15,765 nucleotides of DNA from Butyrivibrio sp. (GCA_024688095.1 JAILEJ010000394.1:1-15765), one strand, 5' to 3'; shown: positions 1-8,483, numbered from the stretch's first letter. The notes: generated by a model not told the origin, from the letters alone. Numbers and translations are program-made.

Positions 1-354
1 AATGATGATTCAAATACTAAGACCAGTAGCAATAATTCAAATAAATCAAGTAATGAAGATGGAAGTACAACTATAGATGCATCATCTGATAACTCTGATA
101 ATTTGAATAGTAGTAGCTCAAGTGCAACTACAACTACAATAGAAGATGAAACTGTTCCTCTTAGTGGTTCAGTACTTGGTGCAGCAAGAGATCGTGCATC
201 ATCAAATGGCCCACAGGTTCTTGGTGCAAGACGTGCAGGAACAAGTGATTCAACAAATGTATATAGAATTTACATTCTTGTAATTGCAGCTGGAATTGCA
301 GTAACAAATATGATTCTTGCTTTCAGAAAAAAGAAAGAAGATGATGAGCAGTAA
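1..354 (+). CDS. C-terminal fragment of a secreted, membrane-anchored low-complexity protein
   Basis: The reading frame is open from the first base, so this is the 3' end of a longer gene whose start lies outside the window. The visible 117 residues begin with a Ser/Asn/Thr/Asp-rich linker of about 50 residues, of the kind that spans the cell wall. Two related motifs follow (VLGAARDRA and VLGARRAGTSD, about 18 residues apart), then a single hydrophobic helix (YRIYILVIAAGIAVTNMIL) and a short basic/acidic tail (FRKKKEDDEQ). This is the architecture of a C-terminal membrane anchor on a surface protein. There is no LPXTG, and whether the VLGA-R motif is a sorting signal is inference. The frame ends in three consecutive stops (TAA TAA TGA), and a strong terminator follows 55 bases on. 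The function of the missing N-terminal part cannot be told. Confidence 0.75.
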   Translation, partial: NDDSNTKTSSNNSNKSSNEDGSTTIDASSDNSDNLNSSSSSATTTTIEDETVPLSGSVLGAARDRASSNGPQVLGARRAGTSDSTNVYRIYILVIAAGIAVTNMILAFRKKKEDDEQ

Positions 355-408
355 TAATGATATTTCTAAAAAGGAAGAGCATTTGAAATACAATATTTAA
401 AATAGCAG

Positions 409-447
409 ACAAGGCAGGAACTATAGGGGTTCCTGCCTTGTTTATTT
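409..447 (+). terminator. Rho-independent terminator of the surface-protein gene
   Basis: A perfect 13-bp stem (409-421 with 429-441, core AAGGCAGGAAC) encloses a 7-base loop and runs into TTTATTTG. It sits 55 bases after the triple stop of the upstream gene and is oriented for the plus strand. Confidence 0.88.
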
Positions 448-465
448 GTGCGCCCGGCGGCGCAC
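448..465. repeat. GC-rich palindromic hairpin between two terminators
   Basis: A 7-bp perfect stem (GTGCGCC at 448-454, GGCGCAC at 459-465) closes on a CGGC loop. The 18 bases contain only two A/T pairs in an otherwise AT-rich spacer. There is no T-tract of its own, so it is not a normal terminator in either direction. It may be a small repeat of REP type or a protein-binding palindrome; only the palindrome itself is seen here. Confidence 0.5.
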
Positions 466-481
466 GTTTCTAATGAGATAA

Positions 482-528
482 TAAAAATATCGGTTATTGT
501 TTTGGGTGCAAACAATAACCGATATTTT
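482..528 (-). terminator. Rho-independent terminator of the minus-strand DUF5050-like gene
   Basis: A perfect 19-bp stem (484-502 with 510-528) with a 7-base loop lies just past the stop codon at 533-535 of the minus-strand gene. Read on the minus strand, the stem ends in ATATTTTTATTA, which supplies the U-tract. On the plus strand it is followed by ATTTTACATC, so weak bidirectional activity is possible. Confidence 0.88.
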
Positions 529-532
529 ACAT

Positions 533-1555
533 CTATTTTATAGGTACGAATGTTGAAACAGATGCAGAACCATCAAGAGGCCAGTGGTAATAAACATTTT
601 CAACGCCATACACTCTGAAATAAACATATCTAGAAGTAAGATTTATGCTGTTTGTTATCCCTGGCATTATTACAATAGGATTTGAACCATCAAGATTTAT
701 TCTTATAAGGCTTGCATTATCACCAGAAGAAGCATAAAAGATATGAGTGTCATTCATATTAAAATAATCAACTCTGTCTTCGGTAAGAACTGTAGTAGCA
801 CCGCCTACAAGATTAAGACTTGTAAGTTTATAGTTATTATTTGCATCCATATAATAAACTGTTGTACCTTTTATAATAGGATTATAAAAATATCCTTCTC
901 TTACAGTTGCAACAAGATCACCTGATAAAGTGTTTAATGAATGCAGATCCAGATCATTAGCAGTTCCGTTGTAATACATTACACCATTTACATTACAGGC
1001 TGGATTAATCATCTCTTCACTGTTTACTACGGTTCTGTTTTTCTTGGAAGTACTTATCTTTACAAGCATTCCTCTATCTGCGGTTTTTATCTGATAATAG
1101 AGATTATTCCCATATAGCTGAATTGCTTTTACATCGTCTTTATCAAGACATTCCTGCTTGGATCCGTCCAGTCTGCTTCGATATAAGCCATATAATTTAA
1201 CTACGCTTGAGATTCCGGGACCGTTTGTAGATGAAGCTTTTGTTGAATCGAGGTAATAATACAGATACTTTCCTGCACCATTAATATATTTAACATTCAT
1301 GTTGGTAATCTGTTTAAGACCTGTTTCATCGGGATTCATTTTATACATGCAGCCGCTGTCGGCTTCGTTTGCAAAGTATACAGTTCCATCCATTTCAAAG
1401 AACAGACCTTCATTATAGATGTTGCCGGCTGTATTGCCCATTTGGGTTTCCGGATTATCCGGAATCCTTTCATTTAAAAACGTAAATAATAAAATGACGC
1501 CTACAGCAACAAAAATTAACGCGAAAATGATAATGTAGCGCATATTTTTTGACAT
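533..1555 (-). CDS. Membrane-anchored propeller-repeat protein (DUF5050-like)
   Basis: This 340-residue protein has one N-terminal membrane helix (about residues 7-27), preceded by a short Lys/Arg-containing cytosolic end (MSKNMR). The body should therefore lie outside the cell. It consists of about seven imperfect repeats of 35-45 residues, each with an aromatic strand (VYFA, LYYY, LYYQ, MYYN, VYYM, IFYA, VYFR). Several are followed by a polar turn such as NPDETG or NLDGSN and then a short strand. This matches the DUF5050/LRP-type beta-propeller proteins common in Clostridia, whose ligand is not established. No catalytic motif is visible. The ATG is supported by AGAGGGG a few bases upstream. 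A strong terminator lies right after the stop, and the gene diverges from pheA. Confidence 0.8.
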   Translation of the reverse strand: MSKNMRYIIIFALIFVAVGVILLFTFLNERIPDNPETQMGNTAGNIYNEGLFFEMDGTVYFANEADSGCMYKMNPDETGLKQITNMNVKYINGAGKYLYYYLDSTKASSTNGPGISSVVKLYGLYRSRLDGSKQECLDKDDVKAIQLYGNNLYYQIKTADRGMLVKISTSKKNRTVVNSEEMINPACNVNGVMYYNGTANDLDLHSLNTLSGDLVATVREGYFYNPIIKGTTVYYMDANNNYKLTSLNLVGGATTVLTEDRVDYFNMNDTHIFYASSGDNASLIRINLDGSNPIVIMPGITNSINLTSRYVYFRVYGVENVYYHWPLDGSASVSTFVPIK

Positions 1556-1624
1556 AAGATACCCCTCTTAAAATAGAAAAATAGCAAATAAATAAGAAAA
1601 TGAACGATATTTAGTTACAAATAT

Positions 1625-1653
1625 ATTATAGCATTCACCTTGCTAACATGCGA
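1625..1653 (-). promoter_or_regulatory. Extended -10 promoter for the DUF5050-like gene
   Basis: Read on the minus strand there is TGCTATAAT, a perfect -10 (1625-1630) with the TGn extension. The -35 region at the expected distance (TCGCAT) is poor, as is usual for extended -10 promoters. The transcript would have a leader of about 60 bases. Confidence 0.5.
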
Positions 1654-1668
1654 TATTTGTTTTAAAAT
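1640..1668 (+). promoter_or_regulatory. Sigma-A-type promoter of the pheA operon
   Basis: TTGCTA (1640-1645) and TAAAAT (1663-1668) are separated by 17 bases, about 40 bases before the pheA ATG. The remaining leader is too short for a T-box, a leader peptide or an attenuator, so phenylalanine control by attenuation is not expected. The element is interleaved with the divergent promoter of the neighbouring gene. Confidence 0.55.
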
Positions 1669-1705
1669 TTTAAGATAAAGACAAATAAAATAAAGGAAAA
1701 AACAT

Positions 1706-2833
1706 ATGGATTTAGGTGAGCTCAGAAAACAAATTGATGATATCGATAATCAGATAGTAAGACTATATGAAGAAAGAATGGATGTATGTTCCAAGGTTGC
1801 AGACTATAAGATCGCAAATGGAAAAAAGGTATTTGATAAAACACGTGAAGCTGAGAAAATTCAGAGCGTACGTGATAAGGTACAAAGTGATTTTAACAAA
1901 ACAGGGGTTGAGGAACTATTTGAACAGCTGATGTCTATGAGCAGAAAGCTTCAATACAAAAAGCTTTCAGAAACAGGAGCTTACGGTAGACTTCCATTTA
2001 TAGAGGTTGATTCTCTTGATATGAAAAATTCAAGGGTAGTATACCCGGGAGCAGAAGGTGCATATTCAGAAGCGGCAATGAAAAAGTTCTTTGGAGACAA
2101 TGTAAACAGCTTTCATGTAGAAACTTTCAGGGATGCTGTGTGCGCTATTGAAGAGGGTGCTGCTGATTATGCAATACTTCCAATAGAGAATTCAACTGCA
2201 GGAATTGTAAGTGAAATTTATGATCTTTTGACAGAATATGAAAATTATATTGTAGGGGAACAGATCATAAAGATTGAGCATTGCCTTATAGCAACTCCAG
2301 GGACAAAAATTTCAGATATAGAGACTGTATATTCACATCCACAGTCCCTTATGCAAAGTTCAAGATTTTTATCAGAACATTCTGATTGGAAACAGATTAG
2401 CATGAAAAATAATGCTTTTGCTGCTGAAAAGGTATCTAAGGACAAAGACAAGACTCAGGCGGCAATAGCGAGCGAATATGCTGCAAAATATTATGGTCTT
2501 GAAATTCTTGAAAAGGGAATTAATCAGTCAAAGACAAATTCAACAAGATTTATTATTGTGACAAATCAAAAGGTATTTTTAAAAAATGCTTCCAAGGTAA
2601 GTATTTGCATGGAAATACCTCATGAGGCAGGATCACTTTATCATTTGATGTCTCATTTTATATATAATAATCTCAATATGACTAAGATTGAAAGTAGACC
2701 AATAGAGGATAGAAACTGGGAATACAGATTTTTTATTGACTTCGATGGAAATCTTGCTGATGCATCGGTTAAGAATGCAATTCGTGGACTTAGAGAAGAG
2801 GCAAGATCACTTAAAATACTTGGAAATTATTAA
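1706..2833 (+). CDS. pheA: Bifunctional chorismate mutase / prephenate dehydratase
   Basis: This fused enzyme converts chorismate to prephenate and then to phenylpyruvate in phenylalanine synthesis, in the cytosol. The N-terminal AroQ chorismate mutase domain (about residues 1-90) keeps all the active-site residues of the E. coli P-protein mutase: R7, R24, K35, D44, R47, E48 and Q83. The prephenate dehydratase domain (about 110-290) has the YPGAEGAYSE start, the ENSTAG motif (161-166) and the catalytic-type TRF triad (T280-F282). A C-terminal ACT domain (about 298-372) with the ESRP motif (329-332) is the expected phenylalanine feedback site. The length of 375 residues fits the fused family. 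The start is backed by AAAGGAAAA upstream. It is the first gene of the operon, and the next gene begins 11 bases after its stop. Confidence 0.95.
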   Translation: MDLGELRKQIDDIDNQIVRLYEERMDVCSKVADYKIANGKKVFDKTREAEKIQSVRDKVQSDFNKTGVEELFEQLMSMSRKLQYKKLSETGAYGRLPFIEVDSLDMKNSRVVYPGAEGAYSEAAMKKFFGDNVNSFHVETFRDAVCAIEEGAADYAILPIENSTAGIVSEIYDLLTEYENYIVGEQIIKIEHCLIATPGTKISDIETVYSHPQSLMQSSRFLSEHSDWKQISMKNNAFAAEKVSKDKDKTQAAIASEYAAKYYGLEILEKGINQSKTNSTRFIIVTNQKVFLKNASKVSICMEIPHEAGSLYHLMSHFIYNNLNMTKIESRPIEDRNWEYRFFIDFDGNLADASVKNAIRGLREEARSLKILGNY

Positions 2834-2844
2834 GGGAAGATAAT

Positions 2845-4149
2845 ATGAGAGCAGATGAACTGATTCTATACAAAGATTTTGATGAAGAAAATGAAAAGTT
2901 ATTATCCGGAATGTCCTTTCTTATGGAAAATGGTGGAAAGGTTAAAGAAAGATATGAGGCTGACAGAAAAAAATTCTATGATTGCATGAAGATACTTATT
3001 TCTTTTTCTGGAGAAAGAGGTTTTTACGGTAATTTATGGAATTGCTTTCTGACATATCTTCTTGTTTCAAATGAGAATTGTTATAGTACCTCAGCAGAAA
3101 TAAGAGGTGATATATCTGGAAGTATTAATGATATAGCACTACATGATATAGAAATATTTAAAGAGTTTTTTGATTTTGATTTTACAGAGTTATGTGAAAA
3201 ACTTGATGTCAAAGAGATGAAATATTTTCTTGAATATGAGGACACTGATTCAGAAAGTAAAATGTTCAATAAAAGAATCAGAAATCGTATATGTACACTG
3301 GCAAAGTCACTCTCTTTATGTTCAAATGCAGAGGATATGAAAAATACTCTTACAGATTTCTATATGGAATATGGAGTTGGTAAGCTTGGACTACATAAAG
3401 CATTCAGGGTAAAAGAAGAAAATGGAAATGCAATTATTGATCCAATTAAGAACATAAAACATGTAAAAATGGATGATCTTGTTGGATATGAAATTGCAAA
3501 GAAGAAATTAATTGATAATACCGAAGCATTCATAGAGGGAAGAGCAGCCAATAACTGTCTTCTTTATGGAGATGCAGGAACTGGTAAGTCAAGCAGTATA
3601 AAAGCAATTGCAAATGAATATTATTCAAAGGGACTTAGAATTATTGAGATTTATAAGCATCAGTTTAAGCTTTTAAATGATGTTATAGATCAGATAAAAA
3701 AGAGAAATTATAAATTTATTATATATATGGATGATCTGAGCTTTGAGGACTTTGAGACAGAATATAAATATCTTAAAGCTGTTATAGAAGGAGGACTTGA
3801 GAAGAAACCTGATAATGTTCTTATCTATGCTACTTCAAATAGAAGACATCTTATAAGAGAAAGCTTTAAAGATAAAAAACGACTTGAAGATGATGATATC
3901 CATCGTAGTGATACAGTTCAGGAAAAGCTGTCGCTTTCTAACAGATTTGGAGTTTCGATTTACTTTGGAGCACCAAATCAGGATGAATACAAAGAGATAG
4001 TAAAAGAACTTGCAAAAAGAGAAGGAATCGATGTATCTGAGGAAGTGCTTATGCAGAAAGCTATCCAGTGGGAAATGGTACATGGAGGACTTAGCGGTCG
4101 AACAGCAAGACAGTTTGTTGATTATGTTCTTGGTACAGGAATCGAATGA
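2845..4149 (+). CDS. DUF815-family AAA+ ATPase
   Basis: This 434-residue protein has a poorly conserved helical N-terminal half (about 1-200) and a C-terminal AAA+ domain. The ATPase motifs are clear: Walker A GDAGTGKS (242-249), Walker B FIIYMDDLSFED (291-302), sensor 1 ATSNRRH (329-335) and a sensor-2-like GLSGRTARQ (415-423). The segment VGYEIAKKKLIDNTEAF before the Walker A, and the linking of DxxHRSDTVQEK to SLSNRFG, match the DUF815 (PF05673) family as I know it. The role of that family is not established. No membrane segment is seen. The ribosome binding site AAGGGAAGA overlaps the pheA stop, indicating co-transcription. Its position between pheA and the polyphosphate genes is the only hint about function. 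Confidence 0.85.
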   Translation: MRADELILYKDFDEENEKLLSGMSFLMENGGKVKERYEADRKKFYDCMKILISFSGERGFYGNLWNCFLTYLLVSNENCYSTSAEIRGDISGSINDIALHDIEIFKEFFDFDFTELCEKLDVKEMKYFLEYEDTDSESKMFNKRIRNRICTLAKSLSLCSNAEDMKNTLTDFYMEYGVGKLGLHKAFRVKEENGNAIIDPIKNIKHVKMDDLVGYEIAKKKLIDNTEAFIEGRAANNCLLYGDAGTGKSSSIKAIANEYYSKGLRIIEIYKHQFKLLNDVIDQIKKRNYKFIIYMDDLSFEDFETEYKYLKAVIEGGLEKKPDNVLIYATSNRRHLIRESFKDKKRLEDDDIHRSDTVQEKLSLSNRFGVSIYFGAPNQDEYKEIVKELAKREGIDVSEEVLMQKAIQWEMVHGGLSGRTARQFVDYVLGTGIE

Positions 4150-4175
4150 TAACTGACAGACAGAAAGGATGACTT

Positions 4176-5723
4176 ATGGCGGGTGAGATTTTTGCAGCTA
4201 TTGATGTAGGCTCGTACGAGCTTGGAATGAAGATATTTGAGATATCTCCCAAAAAGGGTGTAAAACAAATAGATCATATAAGGCATCATATTGATCTGGG
4301 ATCTGAAACATATGCAACAGGTAGAATATCTTATTCTCATGTAAGTGAGCTTACAAGAGTTCTGATTGAATTCAGAAAGATAATGGAAACCTATGGTGTA
4401 ACACATTATCAGGCATATGGAACAAGTGCTATACGTGAGACCAACGATATCTATATTGTCCTTGATCAGTTAGAACAAAGGACTAATATACATATTGATG
4501 TTCTTAGTAATTCAGAGCAGCGTTTCCTTGACTATAAGTCGGTTGCCATAAAGGGTGGAGAATTCCAGAAGATTCTCGAAAAACCTACTGCTATTGTTGA
4601 CATTGGTGGCGGAAGTATTCAGATATCTCTTTTTGAAAAAGATACACTGGTTACAACCCAGAATCTTAGATTGGGTGTGCTTAGACTTCATTCGCAACTT
4701 GACACATTACATGCAAGTAAGGTTAAGTATCCTGAACTGGTGGAAGAACTGGTAAGTTCTCAGCTGTCAGTATATTCTAAAATGTATCTGAAGGATCATA
4801 AGGTAAGTAATATAATTATTCTTGATGATTACATAGAGCCTATAGTTTCTAAAATCTCTAATAAAGATTATGGAAAAGGATATGTTGAATCAGGAGAGTA
4901 TTTACAGTATTTAAAGAGATTAAATTCATCATCCAAGTTTGATATAGCCAAAGGTCTTGGCATACCGGATGATAATGTACCTCTTGTATTTACATCAGCA
5001 CTTCTTATTAAGTGTATCTTAAAAGCAACCGGAGCGGATCTTATGTGGACTCCCGGAGTTACACTCTGTGATGGTATTGCTTTTGAGTATGCCGAGAAAA
5101 AGAAAATAATAAAAATCACTCATGATTTTGAGCAGGATATTCTTGCCTGTGCAAGGAATATTTCTAAAAGATATATGGGAAGTAAATCAAGAAGTGAGAC
5201 ACTTCAGCTTCTTTCCATGAAAATTTTTGACAGTACAAAAAAGCTTCATGGACTTGGAAAAAGAGAAAAATTGCTTCTTCAGATTTCGGCTATTTTACAT
5301 GACTGTGGAAAATATATAAGCATGGTCAATCTTGGAGATTGTTCCTATAACATTATAATGTCGACTGAAATAATAGGTCTTTCTCATAAGGAAAGGAAGA
5401 TGGTTGCCAATATTGTAAGATTTAATCATGAGCCATTTGAGTATTATGGAGAAAATGCTGAACGATATTCAGGCATTGATAAGAAATCATATCTTACGAT
5501 CAGCAAGCTCTCAGCAATTTTAAGAGTGGCTAATGGACTTGACAGAACACATAAACAGAAATTCAAGAATATAAAGATGAGCCTTAAAGAAAGCGAACTT
5601 CAGATTACTATAGATAGTATGGAAGACATAACTATAGAAAAAGGGCTGTTTACTAACAGAGCAGATTTCTTTGAAGAGGTATTTGGTATAAGGCCTGTGA
5701 TTCGTCAAAAGAGGGGTTTTTAA
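4176..5723 (+). CDS. ppx: Ppx/GppA-family phosphatase with C-terminal HD domain
   Basis: The expected activity is hydrolysis of polyphosphate or of pppGpp to ppGpp. The N-terminal half has the ASKHA (actin-like) fold of the family. It shows the phosphate-1 loop AAIDVGSYELG (7-17), the GTSAIRETND segment (82-91) carrying the likely catalytic E88, and the phosphate-2 loop IVDIGGGS (140-147). The first loop has GSY where most relatives have GSN. The C-terminal half holds a complete HD metal-site pattern: H375-D376 in LHDCGK, H404, H418 and D456 in ANGLDRTH. The family length is about 500, and this protein is 515. The start follows GAAAGGAT. It lies one base ahead of ppk1, which favours an exopolyphosphatase role, but pppGpp hydrolysis cannot be excluded. 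Confidence 0.88.
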   Translation: MAGEIFAAIDVGSYELGMKIFEISPKKGVKQIDHIRHHIDLGSETYATGRISYSHVSELTRVLIEFRKIMETYGVTHYQAYGTSAIRETNDIYIVLDQLEQRTNIHIDVLSNSEQRFLDYKSVAIKGGEFQKILEKPTAIVDIGGGSIQISLFEKDTLVTTQNLRLGVLRLHSQLDTLHASKVKYPELVEELVSSQLSVYSKMYLKDHKVSNIIILDDYIEPIVSKISNKDYGKGYVESGEYLQYLKRLNSSSKFDIAKGLGIPDDNVPLVFTSALLIKCILKATGADLMWTPGVTLCDGIAFEYAEKKKIIKITHDFEQDILACARNISKRYMGSKSRSETLQLLSMKIFDSTKKLHGLGKREKLLLQISAILHDCGKYISMVNLGDCSYNIIMSTEIIGLSHKERKMVANIVRFNHEPFEYYGENAERYSGIDKKSYLTISKLSAILRVANGLDRTHKQKFKNIKMSLKESELQITIDSMEDITIEKGLFTNRADFFEEVFGIRPVIRQKRGF

Positions 5724-5724
5724 T

Positions 5725-7875
5725 ATGAGTAAAGAACAGATAGATTTTCAGGATTCAAAATATTATGTAAACAGGGAACTTAGCTGGCTTCAGTTTAATG
5801 AGAGAGTACTTTCAGAGGCCAGAGACCCTCAAAATCCATTATTTGAAAGACTAAAGTTTCTTAGTATATCTGCCAGCAATCTGGATGAATTTTTTATGGT
5901 CAGGGTTGCATCTTTAAAGGACATGGTAAATGCCGGTTATAAGAAAAGAGATATTGCAGGAATGACTGCAACAGAGCAGATAGATGCTGTTACAACTGCT
6001 GTTCATAAATTCGTGGAGCAGCAATATAATACCTATAATAAGAGCCTTCTTCCTCAGCTTGAAACCAATGGCATTCATATTGTTAAGAACTGGAATGAGT
6101 TAAGACCAGAGGAAGTAAAGTTTTTGGACAGATATTTTGATGAATTTATTTATCCGGTTCTTACACCAATGGCTGTAGATTCATCAAGACCTTTCCCTCT
6201 TATTAGAAATAAGTCGCTTAATCTTGGTGCACTTGTTAAGAAAAAAGAAGGAGAAAAAGAAGCTACATTTGCAACAGTTCAGGTACCTTCAGTTATTTCA
6301 CGTATAATTGAACTTCCAACAGCACAGGAGGGGGCAAGAAGGCTTATTTTCCTGGAAACTGTTATCAAGAATAATATGAAAAAGCTTTTTCTTAATTATG
6401 ATATAGTATGTTGTCATACTTTCAGAGTTGGAAGAAATGCCGATCTGTCCATAGACGAGGATGAGGCAGAAGATCTTCTTAAGGAGATTGAAAAGCAGAT
6501 TAAAAAGAGGCAGTGGGGCCAGGCTATAAGGCTTGAGGTTGACAGTAAAATAGATAAAAAGCTTCTTTCAAGAATTGTTTCTGAGCTTGGAGTTACAGAG
6601 GATGAAATATATAAGATTGACGGCCCGCTTGATCTTACATTCCTCATGAAGATGTATGGGCTTAGCGGCTTTGATGAATATAAAGAGCACGGATATCTAT
6701 CTCCACAGCCTGTACCTGAGATACCACAGGATGAAAATATTTTCGCAGCTATAAGGAAGGGTGATATACTTATGCACCATCCATATCAGACCTTTGATCC
6801 TGTAGTAAGATTTGTTGAGACAGCTGCCAATGATCCTAATGTACTTGCCATTAAACAGACTCTTTATCGTGTAAGTGGAAATTCTCCTATCATAGCTGCA
6901 CTTGCAAAGGCTGCTGATAATGGTAAGCAGGTATCAGTTCTTGTTGAACTTAAGGCAAGATTCGATGAAGAAAATAATATTGTATGGGCAAGAAAACTTG
7001 AAAAAGCCGGTTGTCATGTAATATATGGTCTTGTAGGACTAAAGACACATTGTAAGATTACTCTTGTTGTAAGAAAAGAAGATGACGGTATAAGACGATA
7101 TGTTCATCTTGCAACAGGAAATTACAATGATTCTACAGCAAAGCTTTACACTGATGTGGGTATGTTTACCTGCGATGACTCATTTGGTGAGGATGCAACT
7201 GCTGTATTTAATATGCTTTCAGGATATTCAGAACCTTTAGGATGGAACAGACTCTCTATTGCACCACTGTGGTTAAAGGACAGAATTCTTTATCTGATAG
7301 AGAGAGAAAAACAGCATGCCCTTGCAGGAGAGCCTGCACATATTGTGGCTAAAATGAATTCAATATGCCATAAGGATGTAATAGCAGCATTATATGAAGC
7401 GAGTGCGGCAGGTGTTCATATTGACCTTATTGTAAGAGGTATATGCTGTCTTAGAACAGGTATTCCTGGTGTGTCAGAGAATATTACCGTTCGTTCCATA
7501 GTTGGAAATTATCTTGAACACAGTAGAATTATGTATTTTGAAAATGGAGGAAATAGCGAAATATATGCCAGCAGTGCTGATTGGATGCCAAGAAATCTTG
7601 AGAGCAGGGTGGAAATTCTTTTCCCTATAGTGGATCAGGATCTTAAGGATAAGGTTTGGCATATTCTTGATATGGAGCTTAAAGACACAGAAAAGGCTCA
7701 TATTATGAATGAGACTGGAATATATGTAAAGGCTGACAGAAGAGGTAAACAATCTGTTAATTCTCAGAAGCTTTTTGGACAGGAAGCGCTTGCTCTTATT
7801 AAGAGCCAGGAGGAAAAGAATAACAGAGTATTTAAGCCGGAAATGGCTCCTGAAATGCCTCTGGAAGAGTCGTAA
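5725..7875 (+). CDS. ppk1: Polyphosphate kinase 1
   Basis: Ppk1 reversibly transfers the gamma-phosphate of ATP to polyphosphate. The 716-residue protein shows the N-terminal RELSWLQFNERVL block (17-29) and the two phospholipase D-like catalytic domains. Relative to E. coli Ppk, all key residues are offset by seven. They are R382 (R375) and R412 (R405) for metal/phosphate binding, H442 in GLKTHCK (phosphohistidine, H435) and H599 in NYLEHSR (H592). H461 in VHLATGNYN and the SSADWM motif are also present. The ATG follows the ppx stop by a single base, with its GAGGGG ribosome binding site inside the end of ppx, so translation is probably coupled. The C-terminal 45 residues are a polar tail without a recognised motif. 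Confidence 0.96.
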   Translation: MSKEQIDFQDSKYYVNRELSWLQFNERVLSEARDPQNPLFERLKFLSISASNLDEFFMVRVASLKDMVNAGYKKRDIAGMTATEQIDAVTTAVHKFVEQQYNTYNKSLLPQLETNGIHIVKNWNELRPEEVKFLDRYFDEFIYPVLTPMAVDSSRPFPLIRNKSLNLGALVKKKEGEKEATFATVQVPSVISRIIELPTAQEGARRLIFLETVIKNNMKKLFLNYDIVCCHTFRVGRNADLSIDEDEAEDLLKEIEKQIKKRQWGQAIRLEVDSKIDKKLLSRIVSELGVTEDEIYKIDGPLDLTFLMKMYGLSGFDEYKEHGYLSPQPVPEIPQDENIFAAIRKGDILMHHPYQTFDPVVRFVETAANDPNVLAIKQTLYRVSGNSPIIAALAKAADNGKQVSVLVELKARFDEENNIVWARKLEKAGCHVIYGLVGLKTHCKITLVVRKEDDGIRRYVHLATGNYNDSTAKLYTDVGMFTCDDSFGEDATAVFNMLSGYSEPLGWNRLSIAPLWLKDRILYLIEREKQHALAGEPAHIVAKMNSICHKDVIAALYEASAAGVHIDLIVRGICCLRTGIPGVSENITVRSIVGNYLEHSRIMYFENGGNSEIYASSADWMPRNLESRVEILFPIVDQDLKDKVWHILDMELKDTEKAHIMNETGIYVKADRRGKQSVNSQKLFGQEALALIKSQEEKNNRVFKPEMAPEMPLEES

Positions 7876-7892
7876 AATCGTTTTAATTATTT

Positions 7893-8483
7893 ATGAGAGT
7901 AATTTTAGCTTCGGGATCACCTAGAAGGAAGGAACTTCTTGGAAGTATTTATGAAAACTTTGAAATAATTCCAGCAGAAGGTGAGGAGAAAATAACAAGT
8001 AATAAGCCATCGGAAGTAGTTGAGGAACTTTCGTTTCAAAAAGCACAAGAAATTTTTAAGAGAAATTTAATTTCTAATGAGGAAAGCCTTATTGTAATTG
8101 GTGCAGATACCGTTGTATCATATAAAGAGAAGATACTTGGAAAACCAAAAGACAGGGATGATGCTCTGAATATGATAAAGATGCTTCAGGGTAATATTCA
8201 TCAGGTTTATACAGGTGTTTCTGTTATATATACAGATGGTAAGGATGAGAAACATTTTACTTTTAGTGAATGTACAGATGTATCAGTATTTCCAATGACA
8301 GACGAAGAGATAAACTGCTATGTCGATACCGGAGATGGCTATGATAAAGCCGGGGCATATGGAATACAGAGTAAATTTGGCAGATTTGTATCTGGAATTC
8401 ACGGAGATTACAACAATGTAGTAGGACTTCCTATAGCACGTCTGTATCACGAACTGTCTAAACGTTGTTTGTTTTTAGTTTAG
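7893..8483 (+). CDS. maf: Maf-family nucleoside triphosphate pyrophosphatase
   Basis: Maf proteins hydrolyse non-canonical or excess (d)TTP/UTP/CTP-type nucleotides to the monophosphates and are linked to septum formation in Bacillus. The 196-residue length is normal. The family motifs are all visible: LASGSPRRKELL (5-16), the phosphate/metal segment ADTVV (71-75), GKPKDRDDA (83-91), VYTGVS (105-110), the DKAGAYGIQ motif (151-159) and GDYNNVVGLP (171-180). The start is fixed by homology because the MRVILASGSPRR beginning is the family N-terminus. However, the 17 bases since the ppk1 stop are AT-rich and contain no Shine-Dalgarno sequence, unlike every neighbour. It may depend on coupling with ppk1. 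Confidence 0.95.
   Translation: MRVILASGSPRRKELLGSIYENFEIIPAEGEEKITSNKPSEVVEELSFQKAQEIFKRNLISNEESLIVIGADTVVSYKEKILGKPKDRDDALNMIKMLQGNIHQVYTGVSVIYTDGKDEKHFTFSECTDVSVFPMTDEEINCYVDTGDGYDKAGAYGIQSKFGRFVSGIHGDYNNVVGLPIARLYHELSKRCLFLV

Noticed and set aside
1669..1705. Attenuator or T-box before pheA
   Set aside because: Fewer than 40 bases lie between the -10 box and the ATG, with no hairpin or leader peptide.
4122..4406. Minus-strand open frame across the DUF815-ppx junction
   Set aside because: It overlaps two well-supported genes and shows no start signal or recognisable protein features.
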